From Lewinellaceae bacterium (GTDB taxonomy: Bacteria > Bacteroidota > Bacteroidia > Chitinophagales > Saprospiraceae): a stretch of DNA of 51,324 bases. The stretch is taken from contig JAHEJC010000008.1 of assembly GCA_024639065.1 (NCBI GenBank), forward strand, positions 1 to 51,324. Reading direction: 5' to 3'. A program made the position numbers and the translations under genes. The notes beneath the pieces were generated by a model. The model worked only from the letters and a program-made list of their open reading frames with translations. It was not told the DNA's origin and ran no database searches. Positions 18,683 through 27,257 of the stretch are shown one piece after another (the first letter of the stretch is position 1; each line of letters starts with the position of its first letter).

Positions 18683-19759
18683 TTAAGCTTCCAACCACTT
18701 CAGGCAAACAGGTGATTTAAGATGATATTCTATAAGCTTAATTAAGCTACCATTGAATTCATCGACTTTAAAGACAACAAGGTTATCTGAATCTTGGTTA
18801 GCCACAAGTAACCACCTACCATCTGGACTGAGGATAAATTCACGAGGGGTGGTGCCTCCTGTTAATTGTTGGCCAACAAATCTTAGTAAGCCACTTTTTG
18901 GCTCAAAACTTAAAATAGCAAGGCTATTATTATCCCGATTACCGGTGTAAACAAATCGCCCTGAGGGGTGCACTCGGATAGCAGATCCAGCTGATTCCGT
19001 TGAATCTGAATCTTGGAAAGTGTCAAAGGTTGATTGTGCGATCCACTGATTATTTATCTTTTTAAGAATAGTAATATTGCCGGTCAGCTCATTTAGAACA
19101 AAAGCATGCTGTAGATTGGGATGGTAGGCGATATGACGTGGTCCATTGCCCGCTGGTATTTTGATCGTATACTTAAGATCTAATTGTTCTTTACTGGAAT
19201 CCAATTCATAAATAAGGATTGCATCCATTCCTAAATCACAGATGGCCACATTCCCCGATGAGTCCGGAGCAATCATATGGGCATGGGCATGCTCCTGTCG
19301 ATTTAGATTTATACTTTTTCCTTGATGTTGAACGACAAAGGATGCATCAAGTAAGCTACCATTTGAAGAAATCGGATAGGTAATAATATGTGCTGTTTCA
19401 TAACAAGCTACTCCTACCAAGTTAGAGTTGATAAATTCAAGATGGCATGGTAACCCACCTGGGATCGATTTTGAATTGATCAATTCCAGCGAATGATCTT
19501 TACCTATATGGAATGCATTAATCATTGGAAACTTTCCATTGAACACTTCTTCAACTGTATATAATAGTTTTTTACTTCGGTGAACACATAAGTAACTAGG
19601 ATTGCGGACATAAGTGATTTGATGTAACGTTAATGTACCAGTTTCCTGGTTGAAACCAAATGCGTAAATACCATCACCATGCCCACCAAAATCCTCAGTA
19701 ATCATCTCTGTGTACGAGCCAACGAAAAGTATCATATTATTCCTGACTGTTTTTGACAA
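18683..19759 (-). CDS. Beta-propeller lactonase family protein (YbhE/Pgl type)
   Basis: A 358-residue seven-bladed propeller of the lactonase family (PF10282), which includes bacterial 6-phosphogluconolactonase YbhE and cycloisomerases acting on sugar-acid or muconate lactones. Repeated blade motifs are visible, for example NPSYLCVHRSKKLLYTVEE, GPRHIAYHPNLQHAFVLNE, HPSGRFVYTGNRDNNSLAIL and SPDGRWLLVANQDSDNLVVF. No signal peptide, so it is cytosolic. In this island it could open an aldono-lactone formed when a sugar is oxidised at C1. It is transcribed after the dioxygenase gene (17-base gap) and likely in one operon with it. Confidence 0.8.
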   Translation of the reverse strand: MSKTVRNNMILFVGSYTEMITEDFGGHGDGIYAFGFNQETGTLTLHQITYVRNPSYLCVHRSKKLLYTVEEVFNGKFPMINAFHIGKDHSLELINSKSIPGGLPCHLEFINSNLVGVACYETAHIITYPISSNGSLLDASFVVQHQGKSINLNRQEHAHAHMIAPDSSGNVAICDLGMDAILIYELDSSKEQLDLKYTIKIPAGNGPRHIAYHPNLQHAFVLNELTGNITILKKINNQWIAQSTFDTFQDSDSTESAGSAIRVHPSGRFVYTGNRDNNSLAILSFEPKSGLLRFVGQQLTGGTTPREFILSPDGRWLLVANQDSDNLVVFKVDEFNGSLIKLIEYHLKSPVCLKWLEA

Positions 19760-19776
19760 TGAAAATCCTTTTCAAC

Positions 19777-20664
19777 TTAGTTATCGGCTCTGTAAAGGAT
19801 TGGAAAGAATTTTCCACGAATCTCTTCACCAGGTGGAATCGGTGGGATACGAGCCAAAAGTTCTTTGTCAGTATCCGATTTGGTTCCATCACCAAAAACA
19901 TTTATTACAAATGCTCTTCTTGGTTGGTCTGAATTATTTTCAAACGAACCATGTACTAATAAGGGATGATGAAAAGATCCATAACCTTTTTGCATTTCTA
20001 TGGGTACTGGTTGTTTTAGCATCGCCGCTTGTTCTTCATTCAAGAAATGAATCAGTCCTTCCATTTCACCAGTTAAAGCGGGCTTATCTAGTAGTCCCCA
20101 ATGATGACTACCAGGAATATATTGAAGGCAACCATTTTTTTCTGAGGAGTCATCAAGACCAACCCAGGCCGTGAGGTGTTGCATTGGTTTAGTTCGTACC
20201 CAGAAAGAATAGTCTTGATGCCAAGCAACTACACCGCCGTGTTTAGCTGGTTTGCAAAATAGTTGATCATGCCAGAAACGAACACTTTTATTTCCTAATA
20301 ACTGGTAAGCCGCCATCACAAATGCTGGATTCCAGAGAACATCATGAAACCCAGGCGTCATTCTCCAATGACCCAACGAATGAAAAATAATTCGGTCTGG
20401 ATCTTCTGATTGATTTGAATGGAATTCATACAACAAATCATGCTTGGAATTTGAAGGATCCATGATCGTAATTAATTCTTCATTCAATTGATCTACCTGA
20501 TCTTCCTCTAGAAGTTTAATATTTGAAACATAACCGTAGGTTTTAAAATGATTTAATTGATCATCCGATAAACAGTATTTAGCCCATTCACTTTTGTTTT
20601 TAGGCCAGGTAAACATTTTTGAAACAAGCTTATTATAATCTGCGAGGTCTCGATTTAAGGTCAT
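19777..20664 (-). CDS. Phytanoyl-CoA dioxygenase (PhyH) family protein
   Basis: A 295-residue Fe(II)/2-oxoglutarate-dependent oxygenase of the PhyH family. The metal triad is H149-x-D151 (AWHQDYSFW) and H238 (LVHGSFENN), with R249/R250 placed to bind 2-oxoglutarate. The block CLQYIPGSHHWG (179-190) is typical. The fold hydroxylates or demethylates small molecules; the substrate cannot be assigned. It is the first gene of the minus-strand trio and faces the dehydrogenase operon across a 382-base divergent region with long inverted repeats. In a red-algal-sugar island, oxidative removal of an O-methyl group is a thinkable but unproven role. Confidence 0.82.
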   Translation of the reverse strand: MTLNRDLADYNKLVSKMFTWPKNKSEWAKYCLSDDQLNHFKTYGYVSNIKLLEEDQVDQLNEELITIMDPSNSKHDLLYEFHSNQSEDPDRIIFHSLGHWRMTPGFHDVLWNPAFVMAAYQLLGNKSVRFWHDQLFCKPAKHGGVVAWHQDYSFWVRTKPMQHLTAWVGLDDSSEKNGCLQYIPGSHHWGLLDKPALTGEMEGLIHFLNEEQAAMLKQPVPIEMQKGYGSFHHPLLVHGSFENNSDQPRRAFVINVFGDGTKSDTDKELLARIPPIPPGEEIRGKFFPILYRADN

Positions 20665-21046
20665 ATTAGCTGATTATTTTGATGCCTTTTGAATTAGTTA
20701 TTTAAATCTAATAAATTATGTATAAATGGTTAGGGCGAATTGATTTATCTAAATATTATTAAGATGAATCAATCACTCGCATTGTTTCGGACTCAATAAT
20801 AAAACATAATCAATTTCTCTTGGTGCATAATTGTTTCTAATTGCCAATTCAATGATTTAAAATTTAAAATATTAAATCAATACCTGACTTGTTTGTTATC
20901 GAAGGGTACACAATCTACCTCTAAGAAGGTAAATTAAAGATAAGCTCTAAATAGTTGAATTTTTTATCCCACAAGAAGGACCGTAATCAGATCTTACCTA
21001 ACTTAGCCTTAGATTACCAATTCTATGCATAGAAATTAATAACTGA
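20665..21046. promoter_or_regulatory. Divergent control region with two long inverted repeats
   Basis: This gap of 382 bases separates the divergent dioxygenase and dehydrogenase genes. One inverted repeat has 12-base arms at 20739-20750 and 20762-20773 (ATTGATTTATCT against AGATGAATCAAT, one G-T mismatch) and an 11-base spacer. A second has perfect 8-base arms at 20853-20860 and 20872-20879 (TGATTTAA/TTAAATCA) and also an 11-base spacer. Both share the half-site TGATTTA. They look like operators of one regulator. No convincing TAnnTTTG box was found. The rest of the gap is AT-rich without coding signs. Confidence 0.5.
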
Positions 21047-22063
21047 ATGAAAACAACGCAATATGAAGGAAACCAGACCTTCTCGATAAAGAATAAAGAA
21101 ATTCAACCTCCGAAACATGGAGAAGTTCGGATTAAGGTAGCTTTTTGTGGAGTCTGCGGTACGGATGTACATATCTATCATGGAATGATGGATAAGCGTG
21201 TTGATATACCACTAACCATAGGCCATGAAATGTCCGGTATTATCGATGCGATTGGTGAAGGCGTCGAAGAGTTTTCGACCGGTGATAAAGTGGTGGTCCG
21301 ACCGCTGGATAATCGGGGGGAGAAGCCTTCAGATAAAGGCTATAGCCACATTTGTAAGGACCTTAAATTCATAGGAATTGACAGTCCCGGAGCTATGCAA
21401 CAATATTGGAATGTTCCGGATTTTACCTTGCATAAACTACCAGCGGATACAGATTTAAAACTCGCCTCTTTAGTAGAACCATTGTCAGTAGCCTGCCACG
21501 ATGTGCGAATGGCAGGGTTAAAGGAAGGAGAACAAGTAGTCGTATTGGGAGGCGGCCCCATAGGGTTATTGGTCGCATTAGTAGCTCGAGATAAAGGAGC
21601 TAATGTTTTTATTTCCGAAGTGAATCAAACCCGAGTTCAATTTGCTCGAGGCTTAGGTTTTACCGTAATAAATCCTAACGAATCAGACTTAGTTGGATTC
21701 ATTGATGAAAAGACCCATGGTTATATGGCTGATGTTGTTTTCGAGGTAGCCGGGGTCCAACCAGCTTTGGATGTTATGACAGCGGTTGCCGGTATCAGAG
21801 GACGTATTGTAATGGTCGCGATTCATGGACAACCTAAGGAAGTGAATTTATTTCAATTCTTCTGGAAGGAACTACAGCTTATAGGAGCACGTGTTTATGA
21901 AAAAGAAGATTATGAAGAAGCAATTGCCTTAATTACAGCCAACAAACTTCCATTTGAAAGCATAATCACAGCTGTTGAGCCTTTAGAAAATATTCAGAAG
22001 GTATTTGAAAATATTGATAAAAACCCGGATGGTATGAAGGTAATATTAGATTGCCAAAGTTAA
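21047..22063 (+). CDS. Zinc-dependent medium-chain dehydrogenase (sorbitol/threonine dehydrogenase-like)
   Basis: A 338-residue alcohol dehydrogenase of the MDR superfamily. Catalytic zinc residues are C37 (CGVCGTD), H60-E61 (GHEMSG) and E144 (LVEPLSVACHD). The Rossmann motif is GGGPIG at 168-173, and an acidic residue after the second strand (ISEVNQ) favours NAD. The lobe that in most zinc MDRs carries four structural cysteines retains only one, so the structural zinc is probably absent. It is followed by a KduD-like SDR gene 56 bases downstream. With the AHG enzymes nearby, oxidation of C5 of 2-keto-3-deoxy-L-galactonate is a plausible role, as inference. Confidence 0.83.
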   Translation: MKTTQYEGNQTFSIKNKEIQPPKHGEVRIKVAFCGVCGTDVHIYHGMMDKRVDIPLTIGHEMSGIIDAIGEGVEEFSTGDKVVVRPLDNRGEKPSDKGYSHICKDLKFIGIDSPGAMQQYWNVPDFTLHKLPADTDLKLASLVEPLSVACHDVRMAGLKEGEQVVVLGGGPIGLLVALVARDKGANVFISEVNQTRVQFARGLGFTVINPNESDLVGFIDEKTHGYMADVVFEVAGVQPALDVMTAVAGIRGRIVMVAIHGQPKEVNLFQFFWKELQLIGARVYEKEDYEEAIALITANKLPFESIITAVEPLENIQKVFENIDKNPDGMKVILDCQS

Positions 22064-22119
22064 GAGGAGCTTGCTTAATTAACAGAACAAAAAAATTTTT
22101 AAAAATTTAGAGGATAAAT

Positions 22120-22890
22120 ATGTGTGTACTAGATCAATTTAAGCTTGATGGTAAATTGGCCATCGTTACAGGATGTAAAAGAGGTATTGGTAAGGCTATG
22201 GCCATTGGTCTTGCTGAAGCAGGAGCGGATATTATTGGCGTCTCAGCTTCCCTGGAGTTAACCGGAAGTGATGTGGAAAATGCAGTTAGTAGTTTAGGAA
22301 GAAATTTTACGGCTTATCAATGTGACTTTTCTGACCGAAGTGCACTTTATAATTTTATTGCTCAGGTTAAGGAAAAACATAGGCCAATTGACATATTAGT
22401 AAACAATGCTGGATCTATCCTTAGAGCGCCTGCTGCGGAACATTCGGATGAATATTGGGATAAAATTGTTGAAGTGAACCAAAACGCCCAGTTTATACTA
22501 TCTAGAGAATTTGGGAAGGACATGATCGACCGAGCTTATGGTAAGATCATTTTTACAGCTTCCTTACTTACCTTTCAAGGAGGCATTACGGTTCCGGGAT
22601 ACGCCGCCAGTAAAGGAGCTATTGGCCAGTTAACCATGGCACTTTCCAATGAATGGGCTGGGAAAGGAGTAAATGTTAACGCCATCGCACCTGGTTACAT
22701 TGCTACTGATAATACAGCTGCACTTCGTGAAAATAAAAAAAGGAAGGCTTCCATCTTGGAAAGAATTCCAATAGGAAGATGGGGAACTCCTGATGATTTT
22801 AAAGGGCCTACCGTGTTTCTTGCTTCTAAAGCTTCAGATTACATGTCAGGAGCTATTGTTTTGGTAGATGGTGGTTGGATGGGTAGATAA
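22120..22890 (+). CDS. KduD-like short-chain dehydrogenase
   Basis: A 256-residue classical SDR. The cofactor motif is TGCKRGIG (17-24), then NNAG (95-98), catalytic S148, and Y161-x-x-x-K165 (YAASKGA). FKLDGKLAIVTGCKRGIGKA at the start, and the ending YMSGAIVLVDGGWMGR, match 2-deoxy-D-gluconate 3-dehydrogenase/KduD, which reduces 3-deoxy-D-glycero-2,5-hexodiulosonate to 2-keto-3-deoxy-D-gluconate in pectin breakdown. The same diketo acid is an intermediate in the marine AHG route. Paired with the upstream MDR, it would complete inversion at C5. Family is certain; the assigned step is inference. Confidence 0.85.
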   Translation: MCVLDQFKLDGKLAIVTGCKRGIGKAMAIGLAEAGADIIGVSASLELTGSDVENAVSSLGRNFTAYQCDFSDRSALYNFIAQVKEKHRPIDILVNNAGSILRAPAAEHSDEYWDKIVEVNQNAQFILSREFGKDMIDRAYGKIIFTASLLTFQGGITVPGYAASKGAIGQLTMALSNEWAGKGVNVNAIAPGYIATDNTAALRENKKRKASILERIPIGRWGTPDDFKGPTVFLASKASDYMSGAIVLVDGGWMGR

Positions 22891-23180
22891 GAAGTCGATT
22901 TGGATTTAGCCATTGGCGATAAAAAGAATTATTCATTGCGATTCCTTCTTTGCATGGCAGCATCCATTTGTAAAATGTCAGCCTAACTTGTAGCAGGTAA
23001 GCACAGCATTTAATCCATAAATTTTTGTTTGCATTTGTTTGCTTAAAACATTAGGACACTCCAAATTACCCATTTATACATAGTTAAGAAAAATATGTGA
23101 GTTTGACCATTTAGAAATAGATAGAAGAAGTTGTCTAGGCAAGAGGTTTTGATTAATTTTCAATCCATAAAATATGAGAA

Positions 23181-24545
23181 ATGAAGAATCGAAAGATAAT
23201 ATTAAATGAAGAAGAAATACCCACTCACTGGTATAATATTGTAGCGGATATGGCTAATAAGCCCCTTCCCCCTTTACATCCAGGAACCAGAGAGCCGATC
23301 GGCCCGGAGGCATTAGCTCCACTTTTTCCAATGGAATTGATCAAACAAGAAGTGAGTGCGGAAAAATGGATCGAAATTCCGGAACAAGTTAGGGATACGT
23401 ATAAAATCTGGAGACCCACCCCAATGTATCGAGCAACTGCTTTAGAAGCGGCATTGGACACCCCAGCTAAAATATATTATAAGTATGAAGGAGTAAGCCC
23501 GGCAGGATCGCACAAGCCCAATACGGCTGTAGCGCAGGCCTATTATAATAAGCAAGAAGGTGTGAAAAGAATCACTACAGAAACCGGTGCTGGTCAATGG
23601 GGTAGTGCTTTGAGTTTTGCTTGCAATATTTTTGATATAGAATGTGAGGTTTACATGGTAAAAATAAGTTATCATCAAAAACCATATCGTAAAACTTTAA
23701 TGAACACCTGGGGAGCGGAAGTATTTGCTTCACCTACCAATCGAACGGAAGCAGGTAAAAAGATTTTAGCCGAAGACCCTGATAGTCCTGGTTCTCTAGG
23801 AATAGCCATATCTGAAGCTATAGAAAGAGCTGCCTCGGACGAACATACCAAGTACGCATTAGGTAGTGTACTCAATCACGTATTGATGCATCAGACCGTA
23901 ATTGGACAAGAAGCCGTGAAACAAATGGATAAGGCTGGAGATTTACCAGACATAGTTATTGCTCCATTCGGAGGCGGTTCAAATTTTGCAGGAATTAGTT
24001 TCCCTTTCTTAAGGATGAACCTGGAAGAAGGAAAGAATATTCGTTGTATAGCATCCGAACCATCTTCTTGTCCTAAACTGACCAGGGGTGTATTTAGGTA
24101 CGATTTCGGAGATACGGTAGGAATGACTCCATTATTACCTATGTACACATTGGGTCATAATTTTGTTCCTGCTCCTATCCATGCAGGGGGACTTAGATAT
24201 CATGGAGCGGGTGTAGTTGTAAGTCAGTTATTGAAAGATAATTTAATTGAAGCGGTTGCTCACGATCAATTGGAATGTTTTGAGGCCGGGATTTTGTTTA
24301 CTAAAACTGAAGGAATAGTTCCTGCACCAGAAACTACACATGCAATAGCCACAGCAATAAGAGAAGCTAATCGTTGCAAGGAAGAAGGTAAAGCAGAAAC
24401 TATATTAATCCATCTTTGTGGACATGGTTATTTCGACCTTAAAGCTTATGATGATTATTTGTCAGGTAAATTGCATAAGCATGAAGTCACCAAAGAAGCG
24501 ATTGAAGCGAGTTTGGCAAAACTGGATACCCCAATAATTGAATAG
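23181..24545 (+). CDS. TrpB2-type tryptophan synthase beta-like protein
   Basis: A 454-residue fold-type II PLP enzyme of the TrpB2 (TIGR01415) branch, which is longer than the roughly 400-residue TrpB1. The PLP lysine is K112 in [23 protein letters not shown] lies at 137-150 and the phosphate-binding glycines in [11 protein letters not shown] near residue 255. TrpB2 condenses indole or related nucleophiles with serine, often without a TrpA partner. There is no trpA or other trp gene nearby. The gene is alone between the sugar island and a membrane-protein gene, so a role in indole salvage rather than the main pathway is likely. Confidence 0.88.
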   Translation: MKNRKIILNEEEIPTHWYNIVADMANKPLPPLHPGTREPIGPEALAPLFPMELIKQEVSAEKWIEIPEQVRDTYKIWRPTPMYRATALEAALDTPAKIYYKYEGVSPAGSHKPNTAVAQAYYNKQEGVKRITTETGAGQWGSALSFACNIFDIECEVYMVKISYHQKPYRKTLMNTWGAEVFASPTNRTEAGKKILAEDPDSPGSLGIAISEAIERAASDEHTKYALGSVLNHVLMHQTVIGQEAVKQMDKAGDLPDIVIAPFGGGSNFAGISFPFLRMNLEEGKNIRCIASEPSSCPKLTRGVFRYDFGDTVGMTPLLPMYTLGHNFVPAPIHAGGLRYHGAGVVVSQLLKDNLIEAVAHDQLECFEAGILFTKTEGIVPAPETTHAIATAIREANRCKEEGKAETILIHLCGHGYFDLKAYDDYLSGKLHKHEVTKEAIEASLAKLDTPIIE

Positions 24546-24721
24546 GGATTTTCTATCGATTGGAAGACGCAACGGAGTATAGTAAAATAGGCAAGGAGAC
24601 TTTACGTAGATCAATTTTAATTATTTAATGGTAGAAATGATTGATTAATCTAAATTCAATAATCATTTTACCGATTCCTGTGTTGAAACAATTAGATTGA
24701 TGTATCTTAATAATTAGAATC

Positions 24722-25162
24722 ATGAGTCAATTGAAATTCAATACAAATTTTTGGGTGGGCATAATCATCATGATTATGGTGATGATTGGTCTCTTTTATG
24801 TAGCTCGAGGAATATTTACATTACTTGCCTGGGCAGCACCTGTTTTGTTAATCTTAACCTTAATAATTCGACACCAGGTAATTCTTTCCTATGGTAAGAT
24901 GGTGCTCAACTTATTAAAGAAGAATCCACTAATGGGCGTTGTCGCTATTATTTTGACTATTATCGGTTTTCCCATTGTGGCATTTGCACTTTTTGGAAAA
25001 GCATTATTGGACCGAAAAATAGATAAGCTTGGTGATTTGCGAGAGGAGGCTTATAAGGATGAATTTGTTGAATATGAAGAGCTTGAAGATGACTCTTTAC
25101 AACTACCTGATATGGAAAAACCTGCCAGGAGTGACTATGATGATCTTTTATCTGACCAATAA
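24722..25162 (+). CDS. Hypothetical membrane protein
   Basis: I do not recognise this 146-residue protein. Hydrophobic segments lie at about residues 10-30, 33-48 and 65-92, followed by a strongly acidic, soluble C-terminal tail (residues about 100-146, rich in Glu and Asp). The start follows an AT-rich leader. A glycosyltransferase gene begins 64 bases after the stop on the same strand, so both may be cotranscribed, which would put it at the cell envelope. Confidence 0.65.
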   Translation: MSQLKFNTNFWVGIIIMIMVMIGLFYVARGIFTLLAWAAPVLLILTLIIRHQVILSYGKMVLNLLKKNPLMGVVAIILTIIGFPIVAFALFGKALLDRKIDKLGDLREEAYKDEFVEYEELEDDSLQLPDMEKPARSDYDDLLSDQ

Positions 25163-25226
25163 TTAGATTTACAAAATTCATTAGGAAAGATAATTTCATA
25201 TTTGTTGAAACATTAGGGATTTTTCC

Positions 25227-26324
25227 ATGGCTATTTTCGTGCTCGTGATTTTATTTTTTTTCTATAGCCTAACCATTATTAAGGTAATTTTATCCTGGAA
25301 AGGAGTCCTTAAAAAAGAAATTAAATCCAATACTAAACTCTACGTTTCTATAATCATTCCAGTTCGTAACGAATTCGACAATATCAGCTACTGCATCGAA
25401 TCAATTTTGGATCAATCCTATCAAAACTTTGAAGTTATCGTGGTTGATGATCATTCCGTTGATTATTCTATGGACAGGGTTAAGTATTTCAATGATCCTC
25501 GTATCCATTTATTAAATTGTCCAAAGAACCAACATGGGAAAAAAGCAGCTCTTATGTACGGGATTGATCATGCTCAATATACTTGGATTGTTACCATTGA
25601 TGCTGATACTGTTTTTCAACCACTATGGTTAGAGAATATGATGAAATATTCCAACCAATATGATTGTTTAGTTGGACCCGTAAAGCTCCAAGCGGATTCA
25701 AAGTTATTGTCGCAATTCCAAATGTGGGATTTTATGGCATTACAGGGATTTACCAAAGCAGGTATCGATCGCAGAAAGTATTTTATGGCCAATGGAGCCA
25801 ATTTAGCTTTTAAGAAAGCATGGTTCTCAAAGGTCGGTGGTTATGAGGGGAATACACATATTGCGTCTGGTGACGACTATTTTTTACTTGAAAAATTTAG
25901 AAGAATGGACTCATCAAAAATTATGTATGTACCTAGTAGAGAATCCATTGGATTATCCAAGCCGATGGTCAATGTCAAAGATTTTTATGCTCAGCGCATG
26001 CGGTGGGGTGGTAAAATGAAACATTTAGGAATTAATTATATGGGCTTATTATTGATATTTATATGGATCATAAATGTTCTTTGGTGTACATTAGTGCTTA
26101 GGGCAATTTTTATTACTCCGTTCTCAAACATAGAACTAGCTCTGATTATTATTAAAATGGCTGTGGATTATTTATTATTAAGCAGTGTAGGATCTTTTTT
26201 TAAAGAGCGCCTATCTCCATTGAGTTACCCCTTTCTTTCTTTTTTTCATGCTTTTTATATGGCCCTGGCAGGTTTGATGAGTGTCGTGTCCCTACCAATT
26301 AAATGGAAAAATAGGGCGGTTTAA
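25227..26324 (+). CDS. Family 2 glycosyltransferase, membrane-bound
   Basis: A 365-residue GT2 enzyme. An N-terminal membrane helix (about 3-22) leads into a cytosolic GT-A domain with IIIPVRNE (42-49), VVDDHS (72-77), the metal/nucleotide motif D125-A-D127, GDDYFL (215-220) and the processive-type QRMRW at 256-260. C-terminal membrane helices follow at about 270-300 and 305-355. The QxxRW motif suggests transfer onto a polysaccharide or lipid acceptor at the inner membrane. No polysaccharide cluster surrounds it, so the product is unknown. Confidence 0.87.
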   Translation: MAIFVLVILFFFYSLTIIKVILSWKGVLKKEIKSNTKLYVSIIIPVRNEFDNISYCIESILDQSYQNFEVIVVDDHSVDYSMDRVKYFNDPRIHLLNCPKNQHGKKAALMYGIDHAQYTWIVTIDADTVFQPLWLENMMKYSNQYDCLVGPVKLQADSKLLSQFQMWDFMALQGFTKAGIDRRKYFMANGANLAFKKAWFSKVGGYEGNTHIASGDDYFLLEKFRRMDSSKIMYVPSRESIGLSKPMVNVKDFYAQRMRWGGKMKHLGINYMGLLLIFIWIINVLWCTLVLRAIFITPFSNIELALIIIKMAVDYLLLSSVGSFFKERLSPLSYPFLSFFHAFYMALAGLMSVVSLPIKWKNRAV

Positions 26325-26431
26325 GAAAATAAATGGACATGAAACGGTTCCTTAAAGCACTCCAGTAATCATACTAATATTTACCCCTGATTTCCGTTCT
26401 TTCAAAGGACTGGTCAAGAGAGGTATTTGTA

Positions 26432-27143
26432 CTAAGCAAGATTATGATAAACATTCGTGACAACACCGTCTTGTTCAATCAGTTCAACAAGTTCAAGGAC
26501 CTCATCAATTTGCTCTTCGGTAAGCTCCTTGGTATGATTGGGACTCGTTCTAGATCGGACTTTTCTATTTGAATCTCTTGGGCTTCTAATGCATCCTACA
26601 TAGTGCCAAAGTTTTCAAATGCCACATAGACCTTGTAGAAATTACCTTCTTCTTCTGTTACTTTTTCAATACTTTCAAGACCATGATCTATATACTCTAA
26701 CTCAGAACCTTCAATATTTTCTAGCTTTATGAAGAAGACTCCTTTTCGATCGAAAATAAAATCATGCATTCCATTGGTGCCTAATGAGCCTCCTTTTTTT
26801 CTAAAATAGATCTTACATTAGCTACAGTTCTAATTGGATTATCCGTTGCTCCTTCAACAACTACTGCAACCCCATGCATGGCCATGCCTTCATAACAGGT
26901 CATTTCATAATTGCTCGTATCCTTATCGGAAGCTTTCTTTATGGCAGCTTCAATTTTATCCTTAGGCATCTGAACTCCTTTGGCATTTTGAATCGCCCGT
27001 TTTAATAATACATTGGTATCTGGATCCGGTCCGCCTTGTTTGACGGCGACCGTAATCTGCTTACTGGATTTTGAAAATTCTTTTGCCATTTTATCCCACC
27101 TGGCAAACTTGATGGCTTTTCGATATTCAAATGCACGTCCCAT
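26432..27143 (-). pseudogene. yebC: YebC/PmpR family protein, broken by two frameshifts and a nonsense codon
   Basis: YebC-family proteins act in translation of difficult (for example proline-rich) stretches and were long annotated as regulators. The first frame (27143 to 26781) gives 120 residues starting [20 protein letters not shown], normal for the family. It ends at a seven-T run on the plus strand (26794-26800), where one base appears missing. Homology then continues (GTNGMHDFIFDRKGVFF, then IEKVTEEEGNFYKVYV) to an in-frame TAG at 26596-26598 where a Gln codon would fit. A second one-base loss near 26537 precedes the normal ending ELTEEQIDEVLELVELIEQD. Restored length is about 237 residues, the family norm. 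The combination of lesions favours real inactivation. Confidence 0.88.
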
Positions 27144-27257
27144 TTATTACGCTAATTTTCTAAAAATGCAAATAAGAAAATATATTGTTATTTGGTATAT
27201 ATTGATAGGAAATGGATTGAAGGAGTGTAAATTTATCTAGCTTTCAAAAATTATGTC

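Noticed and set aside
22929-22979. Minus-strand scrap reading ADILQMDAAMQRRNRNE then stop
   Set aside because: Only 17 codons after a stop; too short to support as a remnant.
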